17,565 nucleotides of DNA, taken from Ktedonobacter sp. Its GTDB lineage: Bacteria > Chloroflexota > Ktedonobacteria > Ktedonobacterales > Ktedonobacteraceae. The notes below the pieces were generated by a model. The model was given only the letters and a program-made list of their open reading frames with translations, made no database searches and was not told the DNA's origin. Shown piece by piece: positions 1 to 6,692 of the stretch (the first letter of the stretch is position 1; each line of letters starts with the position of its first letter). The position numbers and the translations under genes are program-made. Location: contig DMFQ01000219.1 in assembly GCA_003450555.1 (NCBI GenBank), positions 1,255-18,819 of the forward strand, read 5' to 3'.

Positions 1-86
1 CAGCTAGCAGGTCGATAACCTTTCAGAAACAAGCAAGCTTTACAGACGAACCTTTCAACCATTTGGCCTATCGCAGTCACTTTCTC

Positions 87-115
87 TTGTGCTTATCTAT
101 TGAAATTGCTATACT
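87..115 (+). promoter_or_regulatory. Possible promoter upstream of livM-like gene
   Basis: A TATACT hexamer at 110-115 (5/6 to the -10 consensus) lies 17 nt downstream of TTGTGC at 87-92, which is a weak -35 (only TTG matches). It would give a leader of about 135 nt before the ATG at 258. The rest of 1-257 shows no recognisable gene. An in-frame TAA at 16-18 could close an upstream gene, but too little is visible to say. Confidence 0.22.
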
Positions 116-257
116 TTTTTCATGAAAGTGTGCCACCATTCCTCGTTTTCGGCACTTTTTTCTCTTCTCACAAACAGAAAAGGAGCTGCCCCTTGTCAGG
201 AGTTCTCTCCAGAGAGCGCCAGGCGAGCTTGACACGTTCGGGCTATTCACCAGGGCA

Positions 258-1391
258 ATGAAAAACATCAAAACGCTAGGGGCGCTCGCCTCCCTTGCTT
301 TCTCACTCGTGTTTCCGCTGCTGTTCTCCAATCCAGCAGTCACAACCATTGCCGTCTTCGCTTTGATTTTTGCGGTAGCTGCCATGGGTTGGAATATCTT
401 GTCTGGTTTTACAGGCTACGTTTCCTTAGGGCACGCCGCTTTTTACGGACTCGGCGCGTATCTCCTACTGCTGGTATGCCACACCTACAACATCCCAGGC
501 GGATTTTCGCCCTTGCTCCTGCTGCCAGTCGTCGGCCTATTGACGGGCATTTGTGCCTTTCCTCTTGGATGGATTGCCCTGAGAACCAGGCACTACACTT
601 TTATGGTGATGACCATCGCTATCTTCGTCATGATGGCACAACTCCCAAACCTCTTGAGCGGGATCTTCGCAGGCTTGAGCGAGGAAACATTGCCCATCCC
701 TACCTGGGACTGGCAGATATTCAACCTCCCCTTTTACTACACCGCTCTTGTCCTCCTTCTTCTTGCCCTCGCTGTTTCCTGGTATATCCGTCACACAAAA
801 TATGGGCTGAGCCTCCTTGCGCTTCGTGACGATGAGGTTCGTGCTCAGGGACTGGGAGTGCAGGTTGGAGCATACAAGCTCATTGCCTTCATCATATCCG
901 CCAGTTTTGTGGGCATGGCGGGAGCCATCAATGCATACTTTCTTGGCTTCATCTCTCCCGCGTCAGCTTTTGATAGATCCCTCAATATCGCTATCCCCTT
1001 GATGGCATTTTTAGGGGGTACAGGCACGCTCTGGGGCCCAATGATCGGAGCGCTGCTAGTGGTGTCGCTCCAGCAATACTTGACCTTGCAGTATGGTGCC
1101 CAGGGGTGGGATCTCATCCTCTATGGCTTACTCTTACTGGGGGTCATCCTTGTCTTACCAGAAGGCATTATACCAACGTTATCAAGGCGCTGGGCAAGCA
1201 GAAAAAACTCCTACCACGGAACAATCGCAGTGGAATCGACACCTTTCGCTGTCCAGGAAGTAGCAACGTCTATTTCATCAGGGAGTACTGCTTCTCCAGA
1301 CACACGAGCAACGCCTGCACACGATGTCCCTCATGCCCAACAGCCTGCGCGGACTACCACCCGGTTCATCCCATCAACACCATCAGGCTGA
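258..1391 (+). CDS. livM: Branched-chain amino-acid ABC transporter permease, LivM type
   Basis: Inner-membrane permease subunit of a high-affinity branched-chain amino-acid (or related amide) importer; it would pair with a LivH permease, LivF/LivG ATPases and a binding protein, none of them in the window. The 377-residue protein is strongly hydrophobic with about eight to ten membrane segments. The LivM hallmark NILSGFTGYVSLGHAAFYG lies around residues 46-64, and the cytoplasmic loop RDDEVRAQGLGVQVGAYK, which contacts the ATPase, is present, followed by a conserved GGTGTLWGP segment. The protein is longer than the usual 300-350 residues: after the last helix there is a Ser/Thr/Pro-rich tail of about 65 residues (313-377) with no obvious domain. 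The ATG at 258 has only a weak GGG just upstream; the frame stays open back to 126 without another ATG or GTG. The family call is firm; the substrate is inferred. Confidence 0.85.
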   Translation: MKNIKTLGALASLAFSLVFPLLFSNPAVTTIAVFALIFAVAAMGWNILSGFTGYVSLGHAAFYGLGAYLLLLVCHTYNIPGGFSPLLLLPVVGLLTGICAFPLGWIALRTRHYTFMVMTIAIFVMMAQLPNLLSGIFAGLSEETLPIPTWDWQIFNLPFYYTALVLLLLALAVSWYIRHTKYGLSLLALRDDEVRAQGLGVQVGAYKLIAFIISASFVGMAGAINAYFLGFISPASAFDRSLNIAIPLMAFLGGTGTLWGPMIGALLVVSLQQYLTLQYGAQGWDLILYGLLLLGVILVLPEGIIPTLSRRWASRKNSYHGTIAVESTPFAVQEVATSISSGSTASPDTRATPAHDVPHAQQPARTTTRFIPSTPSG

Positions 1392-1455
1392 ATCTCCAGA
1401 TCACAGGGGATTAACTCATAAGATCCGCGCGCAGCGTCTGACGCCATTGGCCATA

Positions 1456-1614
1456 ATGTCGTCTACTACCTCTCCAGGCCAGCCATCAACTCCTCCCATT
1501 GGTTTGCCCTGTCCTCGTTGCGCTGAGCCCCTCTGGCTCTGGGATGAGAAGTATTTCTGCGTACAGTGTGGCCTGACGCTCACAACCAGGAGGAAAGTAG
1601 CAGATCCCAGCTGA
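1456..1614 (+). CDS. Small zinc-ribbon protein (52 aa)
   Basis: A short protein of about 52 residues with a flexible Ser/Thr/Pro-rich N-terminus followed by CPRC and, 15 residues on, CVQC. These four cysteines are spaced as in a compact zinc ribbon and flanked by aromatic residues (LWLWDEKYFC). No further domain is visible and I cannot assign a function; such proteins often bind nucleic acid or partner proteins. The frame is open from 1324, but the upstream part is His/Gln-rich, overlaps the livM 3' end and looks non-coding, so the ATG at 1456 is preferred. No clear ribosome binding site precedes it. Its TGA is followed directly, in the same frame, by the luciferase-like remnant. Confidence 0.5.
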   Translation: MSSTTSPGQPSTPPIGLPCPRCAEPLWLWDEKYFCVQCGLTLTTRRKVADPS

Positions 1615-2007
1615 GAATATCCAGCCTCTAGGATCGGCGAACATCACGGGTATCTCACTCCACACCACGCACTGGTCTGTCCAAACCCAGCCATTCTGTT
1701 GGCCGCTGCTGCACAGCACACCCAACGCATCGGCCTGAACACGGCGGTTGCCAATCTGCCGTTGCGCCATCCATTGCTCATCGCAGAGGACTATGCTCTA
1801 ATTGAAGAACGAAACCAACTCTTGTTTGGTACACCTGGCGACTTGATTCAATTGATTGAGCAATATCAAGCCAGCGTAGATAGCAGGCATTTCGTTTTCT
1901 GGCTGGACTTTGGTGGGATGAAACACGAATCCGTTCGCCGCTCGATGCAACTGTTAGCCCAGGAAGTCATTCCCCATCTTCCATCTCTTCAGACACATCT
2001 CTCATAG
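1615..2007 (+). pseudogene. Remnant of a luciferase-like flavin-dependent monooxygenase
   Basis: Reading this frame from just after the TGA at 1612-1614 gives IGEHHGYLTPHHALVCPNP, then AAAAQHTQRIGLNTAVANLP and LRHPLLIAEDYA. These match the early strands of bacterial luciferase-like (LLM class) monooxygenases, including the GEHH motif and the xLPLRHPLxxAE segment. Straight afterwards the frame jumps to LLFGTPGDLIQLIEQY and RRSMQLLAQEVIPHL, which belong near the C-terminus of that family. A normal member has about 300-350 residues; here the first 30-40 residues and roughly 180 in the middle are missing. The TTG at 1699 could start a 102-residue product, but it would lack most of the TIM barrel and flavin site. 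I read it as a gene killed by N-terminal loss and an internal deletion near 1795-1815. Family assignment is from motif recognition only. Confidence 0.6.
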
Positions 2008-2077
2008 ACTCATAATACGGCATCGTGAAGCGCCTCATCAGGCCGATTTAGCGGATGAATATTTCCATGCCAGGCGC

Positions 2078-2467
2078 TTAGATAAACGAAATATGTAATG
2101 TACGCTGGCGCGGTCCATCCAACTCAACCAGTACAACGCGCTGCCACGTTCCCAAAAGCAGTTGGCGGTTCCTGTATGGCAGAGTAAGGGAAGGGCCAAT
2201 AATCGCTGAAAGAATGTGATCAGGAGCGTGAGCAGGATCATGCGGGTGGCGATAGCGAATTTGTGGCAGCAGACGCCGCAGCACATCCAAAAAATCGAGG
2301 TCGGTGCCTGGATCCAGGTCTGCTGTGGTGATGGCACAGGTGGTATGTGAAATGAAGAGAACGCAGATACCCTCCTCGTCTTTTGCATCCCGCAAGTGCG
2401 TTTCTACAGTTTCTGTTATATCAACAATTTGATCTTTCCTCTTTGTTGCGACGGTGATCGTTTTCAT
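2078..2467 (-). CDS. yjbQ: YjbQ/UPF0047 family protein (secondary thiamine-phosphate synthase-like)
   Basis: A 129-residue single-domain protein of the YjbQ (UPF0047) family. Members have weak thiamine-phosphate synthase activity, but their physiological role is unsettled. Family marks are visible in order: SHTTCAITTAD at residues 40-50 (family usually xPHTTxxxxxNE), DHILSAIIGPSLTLP at 83-97 and LLLGTWQRVVLVELDGPR at 103-120. The conserved histidines H41 and H84 are the expected metal or active-site residues. Length is normal (about 130-140). The ATG at 2467 is preceded on the minus strand by a good GGAGAAGGA ribosome binding site. The gene stands alone: convergent with the monooxygenase remnant and divergent from tal, so it is probably monocistronic. 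Confidence 0.85.
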   Translation of the reverse strand: MKTITVATKRKDQIVDITETVETHLRDAKDEEGICVLFISHTTCAITTADLDPGTDLDFLDVLRRLLPQIRYRHPHDPAHAPDHILSAIIGPSLTLPYRNRQLLLGTWQRVVLVELDGPRQRTLHISFI

Positions 2468-2542
2468 GCTGCATCCTTCTCCATCTTTTTCTGAAGTACT
2501 CTACTCCACGCTTCAAAAAATGTATCGCGCAAATTCCGCTCT

Positions 2543-2573
2543 ATTCTACCAAATATATCGCGCATGAAGCCAA
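2543..2573 (-). promoter_or_regulatory. Possible promoter for yjbQ
   Basis: On the minus strand there is a TAGAAT -10 (forward 2543-2548) with an extended TGG just upstream (2549-2551), and a weak TTGGCT -35 (2568-2573) at a long 19-nt spacing. Predicted leader is about 70 nt. The divergent yjbQ-tal gap (2468-2794) otherwise holds a dispersed GC-rich repeat (2591-2627), a small palindrome and CGTAAA repeats; I see no gene in it. Confidence 0.3.
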
Positions 2574-2590
2574 TAATTGCCCACAATGCT

Positions 2591-2627
2591 CGATATAAAA
2601 GTACATGACGGGCTTGCCCCTGCCCTG
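2591..2627. repeat. Dispersed GC-rich repeat, copy A
   Basis: This segment, cgatataaaagtac followed by gggcttgcccctgccctg, is nearly the same as 3942-3979: 18 nt at the end are identical, and the AT-rich start differs by one substitution and one indel. It contains the inverted repeat GGGC-TT-GCCC. Copy A lies between divergent yjbQ and tal, copy B directly after tal. This is what a REP-like dispersed palindromic element looks like. Confidence 0.5.
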
Positions 2628-2694
2628 CCCAAGTGCTATCATGAAAGCAGAAGCTGATCACACTGTGTCAAGAAGGCCTGGATAATCGTGTTAA

Positions 2695-2722
2695 CTACAG
2701 AATGTAGAAACGTAAACGTAAA
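2695..2722. repeat. Palindrome and CGTAAA direct repeat upstream of tal
   Basis: CTACA-GAA-TGTAG (2695-2707) is a perfect 5-bp inverted repeat, and CGTAAA occurs twice in tandem at 2711-2722. They lie 73-100 nt upstream of the tal ATG. They could be a regulator site, but no convincing -35/-10 pair lies beside them. Confidence 0.2.
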
Positions 2723-2794
2723 GAAAATACCCAAACAGAGACAGTATGCTAAAGGAAACGCCACATATCGCGCTTCCACGAGGAGAAAACACCT

Positions 2795-3940
2795 ATGACC
2801 AATCCATTGCTACAACTCAAAGCACAAGGACAGAGCGTCTGGTACGACAACATAGACCGCTCCCAACTCACTTCCGGCCAGTTCCAGCGCTTGCTGAAAG
2901 AGGATGGCGTCGTTGGCGTCACTGCCAATCCCACCATTTTCGAGAAGTCGATTAGCGCTGGCCATGCCTATGATGATCAGATGAACCAGCTCATCAAAGA
3001 TGGCAAGAATACCGACGGAATCTACGAGGCCATGGTCATCCAGGATATCCGTACCGTGGCCGACTTCCTTCGCCCCATCTACGATGGAGCCAAACAACAG
3101 GACGGCTTCGTCAGCCTCGAAGTCTCGCCCGACCTCGCGCACGACACCGAGGGAACGCTCTCAGAAGCCCGCCGCTTCTGGAAAATGGTGGATCGCCCCA
3201 ACCTGATGATCAAGATACCAGCGACACCTGCAGGTATCCCCGCGATTCGCCAGGCGCTCACCGAGGGTATCAATATCAATATCACACTCATCTTCTCGCT
3301 TAGTGACTACCGCCAGGTCGCCGATGCATTTATCAGCGCCCTCGAGGCCCGCCGTGCCGATGGCAAAGATATCAGCCACATCGCCTCGGTTGCCAGCTTC
3401 TTCGTCAGTCGCGTCGACACCCTCGTCGACAAACTGCTCGAAGACAAGATCAAAGCCACCAGCGACACCACCGAACAGCAGCATCTTAAATCACTCGAAG
3501 GAAAGGCTGCCATCGCCAACGCCCGCCTCGTCTACCAGGAGTTCAAAAGCATCTTTGGCACATCTCGCTTTCAAACACTGAAACAGGTCGGTGCCTACGT
3601 GCAGCGCCCGCTCTGGGCCAGCACCAGTACCAAGAATCCCGCCTATCGCGACGTACTCTACGCCGAGGAACTCATCGGACCCGACACCGTAGACACCATG
3701 CCGCTCGAAACCATCGAAAACTTCCGCGATCACGGCCAGGTACGTAATAGCATCGAAGACAACATCCCAGAAGCCCACGCGGCCATCGACGACCTCGAGA
3801 AAGTTGGCATCCACTACGATCAGGTAACCCAACAACTCCAGGATGAAGGCGTCCAGAAATTCGCCGACTCCTTCCACAAATTGTTTGAAGGCATCCGTGG
3901 CAAACAAAAAGCCATCGAAGAACAACAAATCAAAAGCTAA
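2795..3940 (+). CDS. tal: Transaldolase
   Basis: Cytoplasmic enzyme of the non-oxidative pentose phosphate pathway; it moves a dihydroxyacetone unit from sedoheptulose-7-phosphate to glyceraldehyde-3-phosphate. At 381 residues it belongs to the longer transaldolase subfamily found with zwf/opcA in actinobacteria, cyanobacteria and Chloroflexota. Visible marks are WYDNIDR (16-22), VTANPTIFEKS (42-52), SLEVSP (107-112), NLMIKIPAT (136-144) with K140 as the Schiff-base lysine, NITLIFS, and the late segment YVQRPLWASTSTKNPAYRD that closes the phosphate site. The ATG at 2795 has AGGAG at 2781-2785, 9 nt upstream. It opens the pentose-phosphate run and is separated from gnd by 130 nt carrying two kinds of repeat, so co-transcription with gnd is uncertain. 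No internal damage is seen. Confidence 0.93.
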   Translation: MTNPLLQLKAQGQSVWYDNIDRSQLTSGQFQRLLKEDGVVGVTANPTIFEKSISAGHAYDDQMNQLIKDGKNTDGIYEAMVIQDIRTVADFLRPIYDGAKQQDGFVSLEVSPDLAHDTEGTLSEARRFWKMVDRPNLMIKIPATPAGIPAIRQALTEGININITLIFSLSDYRQVADAFISALEARRADGKDISHIASVASFFVSRVDTLVDKLLEDKIKATSDTTEQQHLKSLEGKAAIANARLVYQEFKSIFGTSRFQTLKQVGAYVQRPLWASTSTKNPAYRDVLYAEELIGPDTVDTMPLETIENFRDHGQVRNSIEDNIPEAHAAIDDLEKVGIHYDQVTQQLQDEGVQKFADSFHKLFEGIRGKQKAIEEQQIKS

Positions 3941-3941
3941 T

Positions 3942-3979
3942 CGCTATAAAATGTACGGGCAGGGCTTGCCCCTGCCCTG
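3942..3979. repeat. Dispersed GC-rich repeat, copy B, with hairpin
   Basis: Second copy of the repeat at 2591-2627. Here it forms a clean hairpin: GGGCAGGG (3957-3964), a 5-nt loop, and CCCTGCCC (3970-3977). It begins just after the tal stop codon. No T-run follows, so it is not a standard intrinsic terminator, but it could protect or separate transcripts. Further CCCTGCCC-like sequence follows to about 3990. Confidence 0.5.
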
Positions 3980-3999
3980 TGTCCCTGCCCTTGTGCCCC

Positions 4000-4057
4000 G
4001 TCCTTAATACCAGAACTATTTTAATAAAGTCCTTAATACCTGAACTATTTTAATAAA
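4000..4057 (+). repeat. Tandem 29-bp direct repeat immediately upstream of gnd
   Basis: Two adjacent 29-bp units, 4000-4028 and 4029-4057, differ at one base (ACCAGAAC versus ACCTGAAC). Each begins gtccttaatacc and ends ctattttaataaa. The second unit ends directly against the AAGGAG ribosome binding site of gnd (4058-4063). The location suggests a recent duplication in the 5' region of gnd, possibly doubling a regulator site or an AT-rich promoter element. Confidence 0.85.
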
Positions 4058-4070
4058 AAGGAGAACACCC

Positions 4071-4976
4071 ATGGAGATCGGCTTTATTGGCCTCGGCCGC
4101 ATGGGCGCAAACATGGTACGTCGCCTGCTACAAGGTGGACATCGCGTCGTAGCATGGAACCGCACAGCAGAGAAAACCAAAGAGATCGTCTCAGAAGGCG
4201 CGGAAGGCGTCTACAGCTTTCCCGAGCTTGTCGAGAAACTACAAACTCCGCGTATCATCTGGGCCATGGTACCTTCCGGTCAGGCCACCGATGACATGAT
4301 CAACGAGATTACCCCCCTGCTCTCTAAAGGAGACATTATTATCGATGGAGGCAACTCGAACTTCCACGATTCCATCCGGCGCAGTAAGGAACTTACCGCC
4401 AGGGGCTTCCAATTTATGGACGCTGGTACCAGCGGCGGTATCTGGGGCCTCAAAGTAGGATACTGCCTCATGGTCGGCGGCGAAAAGGCGACCTTTGATC
4501 ACGTCGAACCACTCTTGAAAACCCTTGCCCCCCCGGATGGCTACCTCCACTGTGGCCCGGCTGGCGCTGGCCATTTTGTCAAAATGGTGCATAATGGCAT
4601 CGAGTATGGTATGCTTCAAGCGTATGGTGAGGGATTTGAGATTCTCCATGCCGCTAAAGAGTACGACCTGGACCTGCATGCCATCTCGCACCTCTGGAAC
4701 CAGGGCAGCGTGGTACGTTCCTGGCTACTCGAACTCGCGGAAGATGCCTTCCAACGCGATAATAAGCTTGAGGCTATTAGAGGCTACGTGGCCGACTCGG
4801 GCGAAGGACGTTGGACCGTTCAGCAGGCTATTGACACCGATGTCCCGGCGCCTGTGATCACCCTTTCTCTGCTCGAGCGCTTCCGCTCTCGACAGGACGA
4901 ATCTTTCACCGCCAAAGTTATCGCCGCGCTCCGTAACGAGTTCGGTGGCCACGCCGTGAAATCAACCGAGAAATAG
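4071..4976 (+). CDS. gnd: 6-phosphogluconate dehydrogenase, decarboxylating (short type)
   Basis: Oxidises and decarboxylates 6-phosphogluconate to ribulose-5-phosphate, the third step of the oxidative branch. At 301 residues it is the short (GndA/YqeC-like) form rather than the 470-residue form. The N-terminal Rossmann motif GFIGLGRMGANM spans residues 4-15. The motif after the second strand, AWNRTAEK (28-35), carries the Asn-Arg-Thr seen in NADP-dependent enzymes, so NADP use is likely although many short forms use NAD. Substrate and catalytic marks follow: DGGNSN (92-97), DAGTSGGIWG (117-126), and HFVKMVHNGIEYG (168-180) with K171 and E178 as catalytic pair. The ATG at 4071 has AAGGAG 7 nt upstream. 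The 53-nt gap to zwf and shared orientation suggest co-transcription. Confidence 0.92.
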   Translation: MEIGFIGLGRMGANMVRRLLQGGHRVVAWNRTAEKTKEIVSEGAEGVYSFPELVEKLQTPRIIWAMVPSGQATDDMINEITPLLSKGDIIIDGGNSNFHDSIRRSKELTARGFQFMDAGTSGGIWGLKVGYCLMVGGEKATFDHVEPLLKTLAPPDGYLHCGPAGAGHFVKMVHNGIEYGMLQAYGEGFEILHAAKEYDLDLHAISHLWNQGSVVRSWLLELAEDAFQRDNKLEAIRGYVADSGEGRWTVQQAIDTDVPAPVITLSLLERFRSRQDESFTAKVIAALRNEFGGHAVKSTEK

Positions 4977-5001
4977 GAAATTAAACCATTCTCTTGCAAG
5001 T

Positions 5002-5018
5002 GTAAACTAAGTAAACTA
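5002..5018 (+). repeat. GTAAACTA direct repeat before zwf
   Basis: GTAAACTA occurs at 5002-5009 and 5011-5018, a 9-nt period, and runs into the AGGAG ribosome binding site of zwf (5018-5022). Its function is unknown. It shares the GTAAAC word with the repeat upstream of tal, which may be chance. Confidence 0.35.
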
Positions 5019-5029
5019 GGAGATCACCA

Positions 5030-6580
5030 ATGCCTCAGAGAAGCGTAGTCGAGGCTCCAAATCCCCTCCGCGAGGGGCTACGCATTAAACAAAGTACTGA
5101 ACCCTGTGCCATGGTCATCTTTGGGGCTACCGGCGACCTGACACACCGGAAATTGCTTCCAGCGCTCTATAATTTAGCGCTGGAGCATCCACTTCCTGCC
5201 GGGTTCTCGGTGGTAGGTTTCGCGCGTCGCCCCTATAGTGATGACGATTTCCGTCAGCAAGCGCTCGAATCGATCAATGCCTATTCTCGCCAAAAACCCG
5301 TTAATCCGCAGGTATGGGATAGCTTTGCCGCTGGTATCCGTTATTTGCAATCAGACTTTCACGATCCAGCAGGCTATGAGAAGCTTAATACCTTGCTCAA
5401 TACCCTGGATCAGGAGCGTGGAACCTCCGGCAATCGCATTTTTTACCTTTCAACGCCGCCCAGCCAATATCCTGAGATCATCCAGCGTCTCGGCGCTGCA
5501 GGCTTGAATAAAAACCGCAAGGGCTGGACGCGCATTATCATTGAAAAACCCTTTGGACACGATCTGGCCTCGGCACGCGAGCTTAACCGCCAGGTCGCTA
5601 AAGTCTTCCGTGAGGAACAGGTCTACCGTATCGACCACTACCTCGGCAAAGAAACAGTCCAGAATATCCTTGTGTTCCGCCTGGCCAATGGCATCTTTGA
5701 ACCGGTCTGGAACCGTCGCTACGTCGATCACGTGCAAATTACCGTAGCTGAAAACCTGGGCCTGGAAGGCCGCGGCACGTACTACGAAGAGTCAGGTGCG
5801 ATCCGCGACATGGTACAGAACCATATGCTGCAACTGCTCACGCTGGTGGCAATGGAACCTCCCATTGCCTTTGATGCCAACGCGGTACGAGACGAAAAGG
5901 TCAAAGTCTTGCACGCGCTGCAGCCCTTTACCGGTAAAGATGTGGTCAACAACACCATTCGCGCCCAATATGGCCCAGGCTGGGTTGGTGGAAAACAGGT
6001 TGTGGGGTACCTGGAAGAAAATGGCGTCTCACTTACTTCAGCCACGGAAACCTACGTCGCCATGAAGATTTTCATTGATAACTGGCGCTGGGCTGGCATC
6101 CCTTTCTACCTCCGTACCGGCAAACACCTACCCAAACGTGTCACAGAAATCGCTATCCAGTTCAAACAAGCACCCCTCGTGCTCTTTAAACGCAGCGAAG
6201 CTCATGGTCAGGTCGAACCAAATGTCCTGACCTTGCGCATTCAACCTGACGAGGGTATTTCACTCAAATTTGGAGCCAAAGTCCCAGGAACCGAAATGCA
6301 GATTCGTGCAGTCAACATGGATTTTTTCTATGGCTCCTCTTTTGTACGCGAACAGCCTGAAGCCTATGAGCGTTTGATCCTTGACTGTATGGTGGGAGAC
6401 TCCACACTCTTTACACGCCGCGATGAAGTAGAGGCTGCATGGACGTTTATTCAGGGCATCCTCGACGAATGGAAGAATGAACCTCGTGAGACTATCCAAA
6501 CCTACGAATCTGGCTCTTGGGGTCCACAATTCGCCGACGAATACATTTGGAGAGACGGCCGCCGCTGGCGCCGCCCTTAG
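5030..6580 (+). CDS. zwf: Glucose-6-phosphate 1-dehydrogenase
   Basis: First and controlling enzyme of the oxidative pentose phosphate pathway: glucose-6-phosphate plus NADP gives 6-phosphogluconolactone plus NADPH. The 516-residue protein is full length. The coenzyme motif GATGDL is at residues 32-37 and EKPFG at 172-176. The family signature RIDHYLGKE lies at 200-208, with K207 and the Asp-His pair that bind substrate. RDMVQNHMLQLL further on carries the histidine expected to be the general base. The C-terminal half has the usual AIQFK, LRIQPDEG and QPEAYERL segments. The ATG at 5030 is preceded by AGGAG with a 7-nt gap. It lies between gnd and its assembly factor opcA, an order seen in other zwf-opcA genomes. 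A start a few residues later is possible, because the first 20 residues are variable in the family. Confidence 0.95.
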   Translation: MPQRSVVEAPNPLREGLRIKQSTEPCAMVIFGATGDLTHRKLLPALYNLALEHPLPAGFSVVGFARRPYSDDDFRQQALESINAYSRQKPVNPQVWDSFAAGIRYLQSDFHDPAGYEKLNTLLNTLDQERGTSGNRIFYLSTPPSQYPEIIQRLGAAGLNKNRKGWTRIIIEKPFGHDLASARELNRQVAKVFREEQVYRIDHYLGKETVQNILVFRLANGIFEPVWNRRYVDHVQITVAENLGLEGRGTYYEESGAIRDMVQNHMLQLLTLVAMEPPIAFDANAVRDEKVKVLHALQPFTGKDVVNNTIRAQYGPGWVGGKQVVGYLEENGVSLTSATETYVAMKIFIDNWRWAGIPFYLRTGKHLPKRVTEIAIQFKQAPLVLFKRSEAHGQVEPNVLTLRIQPDEGISLKFGAKVPGTEMQIRAVNMDFFYGSSFVREQPEAYERLILDCMVGDSTLFTRRDEVEAAWTFIQGILDEWKNEPRETIQTYESGSWGPQFADEYIWRDGRRWRRP

Positions 6581-6604
6581 CCACACCGTTCTAAATAAAT
6601 ATCC

Positions 6605-6632
6605 TTGACAATCTATTAACTGAGATTATAAC
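6605..6632 (+). promoter_or_regulatory. Sigma70-like promoter for opcA
   Basis: A perfect -35 TTGACA (6605-6610) is separated by 16 nt from TATAAC (6627-6632, 5/6 to consensus). Transcription would start near 6639, giving a leader of about 54 nt before the opcA ATG at 6693. It lies in the 112-nt zwf-opcA gap, so opcA and genes downstream can be expressed apart from zwf. Confidence 0.6.
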
Positions 6633-6634
6633 GT

Positions 6635-6672
6635 AGAACAAAGCCGTTCGTACTAGAGAACAAAGTTGTTCT
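6635..6672. promoter_or_regulatory. Candidate operator at opcA promoter
   Basis: AGAACAA-AG-TTGTTCT at 6657-6672 is a perfect 7-bp inverted repeat with a 2-nt centre. A second copy of its left half, AGAACAAAG, lies at 6635-6643, exactly 22 nt (about two helical turns) upstream and over the predicted transcription start. The position just downstream of the -10 fits a repressor site. The regulator is unknown. Confidence 0.45.
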
Positions 6673-6692
6673 TGTCGATGAGGGGATACTGT

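Noticed and set aside
1..257. A tail of an upstream gene (for example livH)
   Set aside because: Only five codons precede the TAA at 16-18 in one frame and another frame is open to 123 without family resemblance; nothing identifies a gene.
1324..1455. Longer N-terminus for the zinc-ribbon protein
   Set aside because: The extra 44 residues overlap the livM end, are His/Gln/Pro-rich and resemble an out-of-frame reading of the livM tail.
2464..2661. Minus-strand 65-residue frame overlapping the yjbQ start by four bases
   Set aside because: Its middle is encoded by the dispersed GC-rich repeat (copy A), it has no family resemblance, and the probable yjbQ promoter lies inside it.
2658..2686. Promoter for tal at GATAAT (2681-2686)
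   Set aside because: The only -35-like sequence (GTGTCA, 2665-2670) is 10 nt away, too close for a sigma70 promoter.
3491..3928. Long antisense frames inside tal, gnd, the peptidase, the S1 gene and clpC
   Set aside because: Each overlaps a well-supported gene for its whole length and has the composition expected for the complement of a coding strand.
6666..6692. TTG start giving a longer OpcA
   Set aside because: The TTG lies inside the palindrome and has no ribosome binding site; ATG 6693 has AGGGG at good spacing.
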